Shown here: positions 1 through 9,653 of the stretch, in pieces | Layout: the number at the start of each line of letters is the position of its first letter | Numbering within the stretch: the stretch's first letter is position 1 | Source: Podila epigama | Lineage: Eukaryota; Mortierellomycota; Mortierellomycetes; Mortierellales; Mortierellaceae | Direction of reading: 5' to 3' | Length of the DNA: 14,405 nucleotides | Assembly (NCBI GenBank): GCA_015679605.1 | Contig: JAAAVE010000607.1 | Location: 1-14,405 of the forward strand | Made by a program: the position numbers and the translations under genes | Notes under the pieces: generated by a model | What the model saw: only the letters and a program-made list of their open reading frames with translations | What the model was told of the DNA's origin: nothing | The model's database searches: none

Positions 1-706
1 TTTGCTTTCTGTTCACTTTCACAGTAATGTTACAACTCTGCTGGTGGCGAGAAGCCTGTCTTTTTATGGCCTTGTCATAGCCTTCCTATCACTTCATAGC
101 TCATACTGAGCTGAGCATTACCTCCACTACAAGTAAGCATAGTTTGACGTGAAGATCCGCGTAGAATATGACGAAGAGTCACGACAAAAAAAGTACGTGG
201 GACATGAGGAATACCTATGACGAAGGCGTTGAGTGTCAAATCAACCTTGTGTGAAAAAAAAAGACCTGAGAGGAACGAAAGACTACCCCTGTAGCCCTTG
301 CCTTTGCATGATGCTTGTAGTACGATGTTTTTGATGCATGATACATGATGCACAATATGTACGATGCGCGTTGATGCGGGGTGAATGGGAGCATTGATAA
401 AATGATGTTATGGAAGCCCCAACGAAGCAAGGTGCACTATTAGGGTACACCAGCAAGTTGCAGAAGCATGGTGAGATTTTTTTGCCAGGAGAGGGGGGAG
501 AGATGTCAGAAGGCTTGGTAGGGTTGTCCTGTATGACATGACCATGCAGCATGGCACATGATGGTATGAAAGAGGAGACAGGAGATGAGATGTGAGATGT
601 GAGACGCGAAAAAGAGGCGGGCAAAGGGTCAAAGCGCACAGGTGGGAAGTGCGGTGGAGAGGGAGACGAAAGTCATTTCATTTCGACAAAGACAAGGGAA
701 GAGAGA

Positions 707-718
707 GGGGGGGGGGGG
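707..718 (+). repeat. G12 homopolymer in purine-rich stretch
   Basis: Twelve consecutive G residues sit at the end of a purine-rich stretch (about 590-720). On the minus strand this is pyrimidine-rich, the same bias seen on the coding strand upstream of the gene at 3912. It could therefore be promoter-like sequence for a leftward gene outside the window, which is speculative. Confidence 0.8.
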
Positions 719-1477
719 AAGAAAGTGTGGTTGTCTTCCCAGCTCTTTGTTTCCTGCAGGTTACGTGTGGTTGTCCCGCGAGCAAGTGAGTTGGCACGAC
801 AAAACAATGGTCCAATGTAAAAAAAAGCCAAGTCTAGGCAAAGCTAAAGCCAATGGTGCGCATGGCCGTGCCCTTTTGTGTGACAGTGACACCACACTCC
901 AGTGGGATACATTGGACGCCTCCTGTCGCCTGGTGATTGAATATGATTTGATACTTTTCCCCTTAAAAGAGGGACAGAGGGATAGATGAAGACCACTGCT
1001 TGCTGCTAGCTTTGGAAACCTAGATGACAAAGATTGAAGGATTGTGGGCAAGAATCCCTGTTTTTCTTGCGATGTTCTCGCATTGAGAAAACGTGTTCAT
1101 GAACAGGTACCATCTCGCAAGCCTCCCTGGAAGTGTTAACATGTCTTTCACTTTCGCACGTTGTAAATACCCTCCTATATGGCATACATGTTTTATCTCC
1201 TTGTTCCTTTTGCGTGCCAGGAGAGACCATCGCTAATTGCCACATGGAATGGAAATGAAATAAGGCGCGCATTTTGAGGATATAGGCAAGTGGAGAAAAG
1301 AAGATAAGGCAGAGATGCAGGTCAATAAGTATGGCGCCACATGGTGACCCCACACAAAAGGAGCTAAACGGGCACCTTGCTTGCCGACGACATACGGATG
1401 CAAATACCAGCCTTGTTGTGCCCTACAGGGACTGCATCACAAGAAAAGGGAGATGCGTGTACCTGGCTCTCCTTGCC

Positions 1478-1498
1478 TTTTTTTTTTTTTTTTTTTTT
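1478..1498 (+). repeat. T21 homopolymer
   Basis: This is an uninterrupted run of about 21 T residues. Runs of this kind (also T17 at 2343-2359, T19 at 11630-11648, A18-19 near 13893-13911 and T16 or more at 14390-14405) recur throughout the non-coding DNA of the window. They are likely slippage-prone and nucleosome-disfavouring; no specific function can be assigned. Confidence 0.9.
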
Positions 1499-2204
1499 CT
1501 CATCTTGTCGTTCTCAACGGGGAACCTGAAGCTAACGGATTCAACGGAAACAAGGAGGCGATCTCTTTTTTTCTGTTTCCCACATCAGGAATGGGAAAAT
1601 GTGCCGAGAATTTTATGATGAGAAAGAAAAAGTGAATGTCGGGGAAACGTTGCAGGAGGTGTCTGTCTTCTTTGTGGAGATGAATTCCTGGACATGGTCC
1701 GACCGTTGGGCTTGACCCATTCTCAAGATCATGATTCTTTAATCATGCCATTCCCCGTCCGTGTGCCTATATTATATATTATCAGCATCAGGTTCAGGTC
1801 GAGTCAGGAGCAGGCCATGCTTATTGTCTCGAACTAGTCAAGGCAGTTAGGCAAGGCAGCAAGGCAACAAGGACAAGGCAAGGAACGACGCGTTCAAGGA
1901 AAAAGCTAGGCATCCAAAAGCAACACTCGGGAAGTTGTCCTTGCTTTAATTTACAGATGGTAGCCACAGATTGTTAGACAGGGCGGAACACAAAGAAGCA
2001 TATCTGGTATGTGGAGACAGACAGACAACAAAGCGTCGCTATACAAACAAACATAGTGTATGGTTTGTACTACTACTGAACACATTCTTACAGACAAACA
2101 TGCACCAATCTCAAGCTGCATGTCGTGTAACTGCATTTTTTTCTGTAGGTACAGTACATGTTCAAGCCAAAAAAAAAAAGAACCACATCAATAATAATCC
2201 GAAT

Positions 2205-2229
2205 GGGGGAAGGGAGGGGGAGAGGGGGG
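2205..2229 (+). repeat. Putative G-quadruplex-forming run
   Basis: Four G runs of 5, 3, 5 and 6 bases are separated by loops of 2, 1 and 3 bases (AA, A, AGA). This satisfies the usual G3+N1-7 quadruplex rule four times over. It lies in the gene-free spacer with no coding context, so whether it matters biologically is unknown. Confidence 0.6.
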
Positions 2230-2342
2230 TTCAACCATGCGCATGCCTGTCAACAAAAGCATATTAACGCCAATGCAAGCACAAACAAGGCAAACAAAGC
2301 AAACAATCATGACTACATTATTGTTGTTACTCTAAATTGAAC

Positions 2343-2359
2343 TTTTTTTTTTTTTTTTT
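2343..2359 (+). repeat. T17 homopolymer
   Basis: A run of 17 T residues in the gene-free spacer, with another T run of about nine at 2450-2458. No function is evident. Confidence 0.85.
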
Positions 2360-3090
2360 CGTTCCACGTCCTACCGGTCTGTGTGCTCCCGAAGAATGCT
2401 CGAAACAAAGACAGTGACCGGTAGAAGGCTAGGTAGCATGGTGAGCATTTTTTTTTTATTACTAGAATAGGTCCTAACAGCTGAAAGAGGTTTTTGAAGC
2501 AGTAAACAGATACTTGGCAGTGAATGAAAAAACAGTTACGAATTTCGATTTGGACAAGTGAAATCGCCAAACATGACGACGACGAGGATGATGACGATGA
2601 ATGTAAAGCGAGGGGTATTCATGTGTCTATGTGTGTATGAGGTATCTGGTGTGTATGTATCTTGGGCAAGTTGGAATATGCCATTCTTGACTAACATTTT
2701 GTCGAGGTATGGGAGGGGTAACTATTACTTTTTTTTTTATGAGTGACCATCTATCCATTCGACCATCCATCCATGACACGACATCATGTTCAATTGCAAG
2801 AGTGGTTTCCTTCACTGCTTTTATTCTTCTTGTTCATGTCTTTTGTGTCCGACAACAAAGAGTGTAGTGTGTGCATGTGCAATGCGTGCTGTGTGCTTGA
2901 ATAATGGTGGATGTGTCTTCATATGTGTGAACATGAATGTAAAAATGTAAAAATGTATCCGATGGTGAGCAGCATCCATTCATCCATCCTTCGTCGTCAT
3001 CATCATCCTTTTTTTTTTGGCAGTGCTGTCACAATGGTCGATCCCACCTCCAATGCGACTGACCACCAGCCAACATAAAAAGCGCGTCGT

Positions 3091-3911
3091 TCTTGTTCTC
3101 TTCACACTCTTTTTCTCTTCTTTCTTTCATTCATTCTTCTTCGTTTGTCCTTTTCCTTCGCATCCCTTTACCGTTTCATCGTCATTCTCATTACGAACAT
3201 ATCTATCTTTCCCCTTCCAATCGTGTATTATCGCATCACTTTCCTATTCATTTTTTTCATTCACGTATTCAATTCACTCCTTTCCTTCCCATCCCATCCC
3301 GCTTGTTCATCCCATCCATCCCGTCCGACCCTTTTTTTTTTCCTACAGTGCAACTTCCCCCCTGTTTGCTTTGCTTTGCTTTGCTTTTCTTTGCTTCACC
3401 TGCCTGCTTCCTTTGTGCACAGTCCCCCCATCCAAACCCTACAGCCACCACAACCATTCAATATTCAACATTCAACATTAAACAAACAAACAAAAAACCA
3501 TCCCATTTTCATTGTTTCCATCCCATCATATCCCTTCCATCCAAACCAGCGTTGTCACCTTTCTTCTTTGCTCTCTTTGCTCCCCTCGCTCTCTCTTGTA
3601 CGACCACACCGTTTTTATGGTTTCTCTCTGTCCGAGCATCTTCCCTTCTCACATTGCTCGCTCGCTCATTATTTCGTTCCGTATATAACTCTTCTCCTTT
3701 TTCTCTTCCACCTGCATCCATTTATTCTCCTTGTTTTTTTTCTTTCTTTCTTTCTTTTTTCATTTCTCACTTTCATATTTATATACCATCCCATTTCTCT
3801 TTCTTGAGCACCCATTGAGCAATTGCAATTGTACATTATAACCACTCAGCTTCAGCAACACTCTTCTTCAGCTCTACAACTTACAACTTACAACTTACAA
3901 CTACTCTCATA
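3091..3911 (+). promoter_or_regulatory. Pyrimidine-rich promoter and leader of the gene at 3912
   Basis: About 800 bp of extreme C/T bias on the coding strand lie directly before a start codon, a common feature of fungal promoters. The stretch holds (TTTGC)n at 3365-3396, CATCC-type repeats at about 3285-3325 and a TTTC run at about 3738-3760. TATA-like sequences occur at 3682-3688 (TATATAA) and 3777-3785 (TTTATATA), about 225 and 130 bp before the start codon. Either could be the TATA box; neither was tested. The long open frames across this stretch exist only because T/C-rich sequence rarely forms stop codons on this strand. Confidence 0.55.
3875..3901 (+). repeat. Tandem TTACAAC heptamer in the 5' leader
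   Basis: Three perfect head-to-tail copies of TTACAAC (3881-3887, 3888-3894, 3895-3901) are preceded by a partial copy (TACAAC, 3875-3880). The array ends 10 bp before the start codon at 3912, so it almost certainly lies in the 5' untranslated leader. It gives an unstructured, A/C-rich approach to the start codon. Confidence 0.85.
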
Positions 3912-4457
3912 ATGTCGACACTCACTTCCTCTACGTCAGCCTCCACCCTTTGTGCGCCCTCCATCCATTCGCACCACACTAAAAAGAGCCGACGCTTCTC
4001 CCTCATCCGCCTCTTCTCCTCCTCAAAGCTTTCGACCGCCACACACTCCACTGCCTCGGATGATACGGCTAGCATCGCCTCTTCGGACGACGACAAGATC
4101 GGTGCAGGCGTGATTCCTGCTGCTGTCGCGCCTCACTTCCGCCATTCAATGGTCCCCACCTCGTCTACCTCGACCACCATCAAAGAGTCATCCTATACCA
4201 CTACCAGCTCCAAAAGCCCAAGCATGAAGCAGGACATCATGCGCGAGCGTCGCAAGTCCATCGCGACAATGACAGATTCAAGCTTCCGCTCACCAAGCCT
4301 GCGCTTTTGCTCGTCGCGTCATCATCACCAGCAAAAGCAGCAGCACCAGCCCGAGATGAACGAAAAGATGCGCCAGTTTGACGAGTTGCTTCAGAAGCGA
4401 CGCGGCGGTACCATTCGCATCACCTTGACACCCACTTTGCTCCAGGAGCCCTACTGA
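3912..4457 (+). CDS. Ser/Thr-rich basic protein of unknown function
   Basis: A single-exon frame of 181 residues with start codon in a good context (A at -3), stop TGA. I do not recognise the family. The N-terminal two thirds are Ser/Thr-rich and probably disordered. A basic patch at residues 24-35 (KKSRRFSLIRLF) contains an RRxS site (R27-R28-F29-S30), and a second RRKS site follows in the middle (RERRKS), both fitting basophilic kinases such as PKA. A His/Gln-rich stretch (HHHQQKQQHQ) leads into the only ordered-looking part, the C-terminal 30 or so residues: a charged helix-like segment (MRQFDELLQKRR) followed by a beta-like tail (GGTIRITLTPTLL). Support for its being real: clean codon structure, balanced base composition unlike the pyrimidine-rich flank, a promoter-like leader and a T-rich 3' flank. 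There is no signal peptide or membrane segment. Function cannot be assigned. Confidence 0.75.
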   Translation: MSTLTSSTSASTLCAPSIHSHHTKKSRRFSLIRLFSSSKLSTATHSTASDDTASIASSDDDKIGAGVIPAAVAPHFRHSMVPTSSTSTTIKESSYTTTSSKSPSMKQDIMRERRKSIATMTDSSFRSPSLRFCSSRHHHQQKQQHQPEMNEKMRQFDELLQKRRGGTIRITLTPTLLQEPY

Positions 4458-4906
4458 AGATTCTCTCTTTTCCCTTTTTTATTTGGCTTTTCTATTCTTT
4501 GCACTTTAATTGTTTTGTATGTTCCTTTGTAATATCATGTACCATGTACTATAGCTTTTCAATTCCATTCCTTATCTCGTGTTCCGTTCATATAGACCAC
4601 TTTGTTCCAACTTTTATTCCTTTTTTTTGCCATATTTCTATATCCTTTGTCCCCTTACTTTTTTTTATTCTTCCTTTGTTCCTTGAACTCTTCTGCTCAT
4701 TCCCACAAATGAAAGCAGGAAGCTGTTGTGTATAAACTCGACTTTGATTTACACTAATATGATATAAAGAACCCAATTTACCATGAACATGTGTATATGT
4801 ATTTCTCTCTCAATGATACTTGTGCAAGATGTGTTCCGTTTGAGGCAAACAAACAGCCGTTGTTTAATGGCTACTGCGATGTGCTTATGAGAATGACTAT
4901 GAAGAG

Positions 4907-4954
4907 TGACTATACCCACGACAGTCATCATCAACACCTGACTATAGCCACGAC
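4907..4954 (+). promoter_or_regulatory. Direct repeat TGACTATAnCCACGAC upstream of PNS1
   Basis: Two 16-bp copies differing at one base lie at 4907-4922 and 4939-4954, exactly 32 bp apart start to start. The core TGACTAT also occurs at 4894-4900. They lie about 550-600 bp upstream of the PNS1 start codon. Spacing of about three helical turns would place the copies on the same DNA face. TGACT resembles a bZIP half-site, but the factor is unknown and this is only a candidate. Confidence 0.35.
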
Positions 4955-5342
4955 CGTGACCAAGTCCAAGCAGACCACATTAGGAATCCAGTTCTACCCC
5001 GACTTGACGTGTACCCTAGAACGAGCGTTTTCCTTGTTTGCCCCAACTTTTGTCATTCTTCTTGCTCTTCTTCTCTTTTACTTCTTTTTTATTCTCGTTC
5101 ATGCCCTATCCCCTCATCCCGTGTTGTTTTTTCTTTCACAGATCGATTTACATCGCATCGGTCGTTGCTCTGACAGAACTGACAACTGGACTTGAACTGA
5201 CAACAGGAGGACTGCCTTTTTTTTAATGGCTGTTTCTTCCAATTTTTCCTTTTGTCTCGTTGTTTCTCCACATTATTTCTGCACATCTTCAACCACACTC
5301 TTCATCTGTTCACCCTTCTTACTTACTTTTACTCGCATTCGC

Positions 5343-5485
5343 ATCCATATTCATACAAACAAGGACACATACACACAGACATATATACAAGTACACAGAC
5401 ACGCAGACACGCAGACACTCAACAGCGACATACAGTCAAACACACAAACACGCAGACACTCGATTGTACCCACATTCAGCAGAGA
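5343..5485 (+). repeat. CA-rich repetitive 5' leader of PNS1
   Basis: A CA-dominated stretch contains ACACGCAG units (5399-5406, 5407-5414) and a perfect 13-bp repeat ACACGCAGACACT at 5407-5419 and 5448-5460. It ends about 20 bp before the PNS1 start codon, so it is most likely transcribed as leader. Repeat units are imperfect and there is no regular repeat-spacer pattern. Confidence 0.7.
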
Positions 5486-5503
5486 CACACTTAGTGTGTG
5501 ACC

Positions 5504-7734
5504 ATGTCAAATCAATACTATGCCCCGCCCGACCAGGCATACCCGCAACAACAACAGCCCAACTACAACCCTGGTCAGCAGCAACCTCAATGGGGTTTGC
5601 ACCAGAATCCACAGCAACAGTACTTTGGAGGCCCCACAGGCCCACCGCTGGGCCAGCCCATGACGGGTGTTGTGCCTCCGAGCTATGAGACTGCACCATA
5701 CGGCGAGATCAACCCCGAGTCTGGCTTGCCTGCAAAGTTCAACCCACGTCCAAAGTATAACGACTGTTGGGCGTTTTTGCTCTTCATTGCCCAGCTCGCG
5801 GGCTTTGTTGTCCTATCTTATTTTGCCATCGATCGCATTAACAAGGACCGTAATATGGCTGACAACTACCCATACAACCAACCACCCCCCGGACGCAACT
5901 TTCAACAGCCAGGATCATATCTCGGCTTCTTTTCCAAGAGTGGACTCATCACCATGCTCATCTCCATCATTGTCGGCGCCGTCATCAGTGTTCTCTACTT
6001 TTTGCTTGCTCAGACGTAATACTTTTTCTATTTTTTCTGCTCTATGTTGTGCGGGAAAGCGAGTCTCTCACTCTTGAACAAACCCTTTTTTCCTGACCAT
6101 GTTCTTATCGTTTTTCACATGTAGGTTCCCGCGCCAGGTGATCAAGGTCACTTTTGCCTTGTCGATCATTGCCTACTTGGCCGTGGCAGTCTATTACTTT
6201 GTGCAAAAGATGTGGATGCCAGCCATCTTTGGCCTTATCTTTGGGCTGCTATACGCATCCATGTGGTTTGCTTGGAAGAGTCGGATCCCTTTTGCAGCAG
6301 TAAGACCATAATTTTTTTCTTCTTCTCGCGCACTCATTCAGTTTCGCGCGCGTCATTGTCACGTCATTTTTTTTGTCCATTGGTCAAGGTTTCGCATATT
6401 TTGAGCACGCGTGTCAGATGGACACACGTGATCATGTTTTAATTTTCGCGTTTTCTGGACTCTCTTCAATTGCAAATGGTCCAAGGATGGGTATCCCGAT
6501 CCCAATATTGACATTTATCCCTTCTCTTTTTTATTCCCGCCCTTTCAATAGGAATTACTATTAGCAGTAACCCAAATCTCGAGAAAGTATCCAGCTACAT
6601 TCATATTGGCCTTCTTTGGCCTCTTTGTTCAAATCGCGTACAGTATCTACTTTATCACAGTGATCTCGGGCTGTTATGAAATGTACTATGACACCACAAA
6701 CAGAAGGACACCCGGGAAACTCCAGGCCTTGATCGTATTCTGTTTCTTTTCCTTCTACTGGACTTCCCAAGTCATCAAAAACATTATCCATGTCACCATC
6801 TCGGGCGTGTTTGCCACTTATTACTTCATGGCGGGCTCACCTCAGGGCATGGTCAAATCACCCACCGTGGCGAGCTTCAAGCGTGCCTGTACCACCTCCA
6901 TTGGAAGTATTTGTTTTGGTTCTTTGATCATTGCCGTCATCCAGACCTTGCGTGCCATCGGCCAAATGTTCCGTAACCAGAACGACAATGGCATCTTGGC
7001 ATTCTTGGCTTGTTTGATTGACTGCATCCTGGGTAAGTCTCTTTTTATATATTATTTTTTCCTGTCTCTAATGTCTTTATCTTCATGTTGCGTGCATCCC
7101 TTTCATTGTCTGTCCAGAGTGTCGTCTAACTTACTATCTGCGACTCTTTTACTTGTTACTTCAACCACTACTTCGAATGCGACTGTTCAACCACATTTTA
7201 TCTGACTTTGGATTCAACTTTGGCTTCAACGACTTTTTGCACTACTACAACTGCTAACTTGTATCACAACCAACTGCAGCATGTATCCAAGGAATCGCAG
7301 AGTACGTCAACAAGTATGCTTTCTCCCAGGTAGCCATCTACGGCAAGCCATTTATTCCAGCCGCACGAGACACTTGGACGATTCTCAAGGACCGAGGCAT
7401 TGTTCAGCTCATCAATGACAACTTGATTATGAATGTATGGTCAATGGGCGCCATCATGTGTGGCGTGCTCTGTGGCCTGGGTAGTTATCTGTACCTCCAC
7501 TTTTCCAAACCAGCCTACAACCAGAATGGCCAGTTCACATACGTGATTGTCGTCATGGCCTTTGTTCTGGGCATGCAGATGCTATTCACCGTCGGCACCG
7601 TTGTCGAATCGGGCGTGGCTACAACGTTTGTCTGTTTGGCCGAGGACCCTGCCGCCCTGGCACGGACCAAGCCTGAACTCTTTGAGCGTATCCGTGCCAC
7701 CTATCCTGCTGTGGTCCAAGGAGTCAATTACTGA
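5504..7734 (+). CDS. PNS1: Choline transporter-like (CTL/SLC44) protein, PNS1 family
   Basis: Four exons: 5504-6015, 6125-6299, 6552-7032, 7280-7734, giving 540 residues, close to the usual 540 or so for fungal PNS1. Introns are 109, 252 and 247 bp with donors GTAATA, GTAAGA and GTAAGT; phases match at every join. Start ATG 5504 has A at -3; the in-frame GTG six bases earlier is not needed. The cytosolic N-terminus (1-85) is Gln/Pro/Tyr-rich with a PPSY motif at 58-61. About ten membrane segments follow, the first at about 88-108 and the second at about 147-168. Family signatures are clear: SRIPFAA at the exon 2/3 join, VIKNIIHVTISGVF, GSICFGS (347-353), YGKPF and LINDNLI. The family sits in the plasma membrane. 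Human CTL1 carries choline, but the yeast PNS1 substrate is unproven, so substrate here is open. The gene converges with PPT1, stops 281 bp apart. Confidence 0.94.
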
Positions 7735-8015
7735 GAGTAGGGTCAATCTTTTCACCCCCCACCTCTTTCTCCTTTGTCTTTTTTTAGTATGTCATTTTTT
7801 CACATTAGCAAAAAGAGATAGAGAGAGAAAGAGAAAAAGAAAAAGAAAACAATAACATAATCATCATCTCCATTTTATTTCAGAGAACGAGCTGTTCCTG
7901 CTCAGCACCTGATGTGAAATCCATGAATTCATGTTGTTTGTCCTTGGTTTCCTGTGTTGGGCGATGACGGTCTGTGTCACCATCTAATGGCTCCAAGAGG
8001 TATGGTAGCGTAATA
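7735..8015. terminator. Shared 3' region between convergent PNS1 and PPT1
   Basis: This 281-bp spacer between two facing stop codons must hold both 3' ends. On the minus strand an AATAAA signal lies at 7874-7879, about 140 bp past the PPT1 stop. On the plus strand an A-rich run with AATAAC follows the PNS1 stop by about 115 bp. The two signals are close, so the transcripts may overlap or their ends may interlock. Confidence 0.5.
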
Positions 8016-9653
8016 CTACCCATAAATTCCTCGAGCGAGAATTGCATCTAGGTAGATGTAAATGTCCCCCTCATGGATGTCAGTTGACAGACATAGCTGC
8101 AGCAAAAAAAAAGCGAGAGAGCATTCAGGTTGAAATTACCAAGACTGAGGAAAAATAAAGACACTTACATGCTCTCCTTCAAGCGTTTCAAAGATAAGCT
8201 TTCCTTCGAGGTGCATTGTTTTTAATCCAAGCCAGTCTTGTTTGTACAGATCCTGGTCTTTCAATGGAATGACCCCACCATCCTCATCCTGGAAGCCAAA
8301 CCACTATGTTCGAACCAAAAAAAGTTCATTTGACTTGGTCAGTTTGAAAATTGAGACATAGGGGATAGGCATTGAACCATCCTACAGCATAAAAACACAA
8401 AAGGGACTCTGGTCCACTTACGGCAGTCTCCTTCGGCTTGACGGTGATGTCTTCAGTGAACATGAACATGACAAGAGTATTTAAGCTGGTCAAATGCTTG
8501 ACATAGGTGGCATTCTTGATGGCATGCTCGTTATTGATATCTGGCAGAAAGATATTGCGCTCGAGGTATGTCTCCAAGTTTCTTGGGTCCTGAGGAAAAT
8601 TTCCCAACAGTATAGGTATCATTGTTATCCAAAATGAATTGGGGAGGATGAAGCAATCTTGTCAGTAGGGGATGACCATGGTGGCTTCATTGCATACATT
8701 GATGACCTTTTCAAAAAAAAAAAAAGTCCCCGTCTCCATGTTTTGTTTACCTTGTAATACTGTGCTTGGACTATATGGTCACGGACATAACCGCTGTAGA
8801 CGCCAGACCGTGCGATGGAGCGCATCAACCTGCAGGACGCATCGGAATTGACACAACCGGGGATATCGGTGACGCCTCCGTGCTGTGATCCTACAGTGAC
8901 TAGATTGTGGACCGGAGGATCGTTGCATCGCTGCACATATGCCCTAGGTTCAATAATGAAGAAGAAAAGGGTGGTAATCCATTGGTATCGCTTTGATGTG
9001 AGATGAATGAAGCAAAGAAAGAGTGGGAGAGTAGTCATTCTTTGCTCTTCTGCACCTTCAGAAACTGCGCTCACCTCAAGAACTGACCACCTTGAGAGAA
9101 TCCAACAGCGTTGAAGCCATCCTTCAACTCTTTGATGCTCTTGAGTTGACGACATACCGACTCTACCTTTTGACATTTCAAGAGTAAACCAAGAGCAATT
9201 GATTAGTAACACAGTGAGTAAAGAGCTATTTGAGAGTAACCATCGGCTTTTTTGTGTTCTGTGCCAACAGCATACCTGGTCATTCACATTGCCAAAGAAG
9301 CCTGCACGTTGGTCATCCGCCTCTGACTCTGCCAGCTAAACACGAAGGTCCAGAAAAAGAAAATAAAAAAAAGTTCAAGAAATATCCATGATAAGAAATT
9401 CAGAACAGACCCTTTCCATCTAAAAGGCAACATTATATGTTTGATGGATTTCTATTACAGAAACGCTGTGGATAAAGACTTCAGGCGCAAGATCAGTGAT
9501 GGAGGCAAAGAGCTCCGTCATGCCCTTGGAGTGTGCAGAGTCACCCATGCCGTGGTAAAAGACGATAGGACGATATGCGATATTGGCCTTGTTGGCAGCA
9601 TTGACCAGAGCTACGACGCTTGCAAGCGTGCTCGCTATTGAAAGCAGACGCAT
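8016..9653 (-). CDS. PPT1: Palmitoyl-protein thioesterase 1
   Basis: Removes palmitate from cysteines of S-acylated proteins during lysosomal/vacuolar breakdown. Seven exons in transcription order: 9653-9459, 9335-9276, 9166-9075, 8943-8751, 8589-8422, 8303-8169, 8096-8016. Frame is kept at all six joins (introns 72-161 bp), giving 307 residues against about 306 for the mammalian enzyme. Residues 1 to about 19 form a signal peptide. HGMGDS (34-39) is the oxyanion loop. The alpha/beta-hydrolase triad is intact: Ser109 in GFSQGGQ, Asp227 in TEDITVKP, His281 in EGEHLCLS. Cysteines matching the disulfides seen in animal PPT1 are present (C90 with C122, C146 with C153); the adjacent Cys pair after the oxyanion loop is Ala-His here. 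One N-glycosylation sequon lies at N206. It is not fused to dolichol pyrophosphate phosphatase, unlike S. pombe pdf1. The start-codon context is weak (T at -3). Confidence 0.95.

Larger units (their letters stand above)
1..3090. other. Gene-poor spacer, no supported gene
   Basis: No convincing coding region was found on either strand. The open frames here (up to 118 codons) have low-complexity, family-less translations, and I could not chain them through splice sites into anything recognisable. The stretch is marked by homopolymer runs (G12 at 707-718, T21 at 1478-1498, T17 at 2343-2359), a purine-rich section at about 590-720, degenerate AAGGCA-type repeats at about 1839-1886, ATCC-type repeats at about 2747-2775 and 2974-2990, and a short TAAAAATG-type tandem near 2936-2956. 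It could contain an unannotated non-coding RNA, or the flank of a gene lying to the left of the window, but nothing in the sequence proves either. Confidence 0.6.
4458..5503 (+). other. Intergenic: 3' flank of the small gene, then PNS1 promoter and leader
   Basis: The first 280 bp or so are T-rich and look like a 3' untranslated/termination region. After about 4750 the sequence is likely the promoter of the gene at 5504. It contains near-perfect direct repeats (see 4907-4954), an 11-bp repeat GAACTGACAAC at 5176-5186 and 5194-5204, and a CA-rich leader from about 5343. A polypyrimidine-CAG at 5128-5141 could be the acceptor of an intron in the 5' leader, but no donor was assigned. No coding exon is supported. 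Confidence 0.55.

Noticed and set aside
300-400. Several ATGATG/GATGATGA-like sequences (also near 2587) resembling snoRNA C boxes
   Set aside because: No D box or terminal stem at suitable distance was found, and the motif is part of a simple repeat.
592-989. Overlapping plus-strand frames of 65-115 codons through the G12 run
   Set aside because: Arg/Gly/Lys-rich translations follow from purine-rich DNA; there is no recognisable domain and more than one frame is open.
3017-3818. Three long overlapping plus-strand open frames of 154-241 codons
   Set aside because: They arise because T/C-rich sequence lacks stop codons on this strand. The translations are Phe/Ser/Pro/Leu low complexity, several frames are open at once, and there is no family similarity.
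5399-5460. CRISPR-like or minisatellite array in the CA-rich leader
   Set aside because: The repeats are short, imperfect and without regular spacers, and the genome is eukaryotic.
5498-5503. Upstream in-frame start (GTG) for PNS1
   Set aside because: It is a GTG, and an ATG in a good eukaryotic context follows six bases later at 5504.
8625-9287. A continuous 220-codon minus-strand frame across PPT1
   Set aside because: It merges parts of exons and introns in a shifted frame. The true PPT1 reading needs introns at 9167-9275 and 8944-9074, which restore the GFSQGGQ nucleophile motif.
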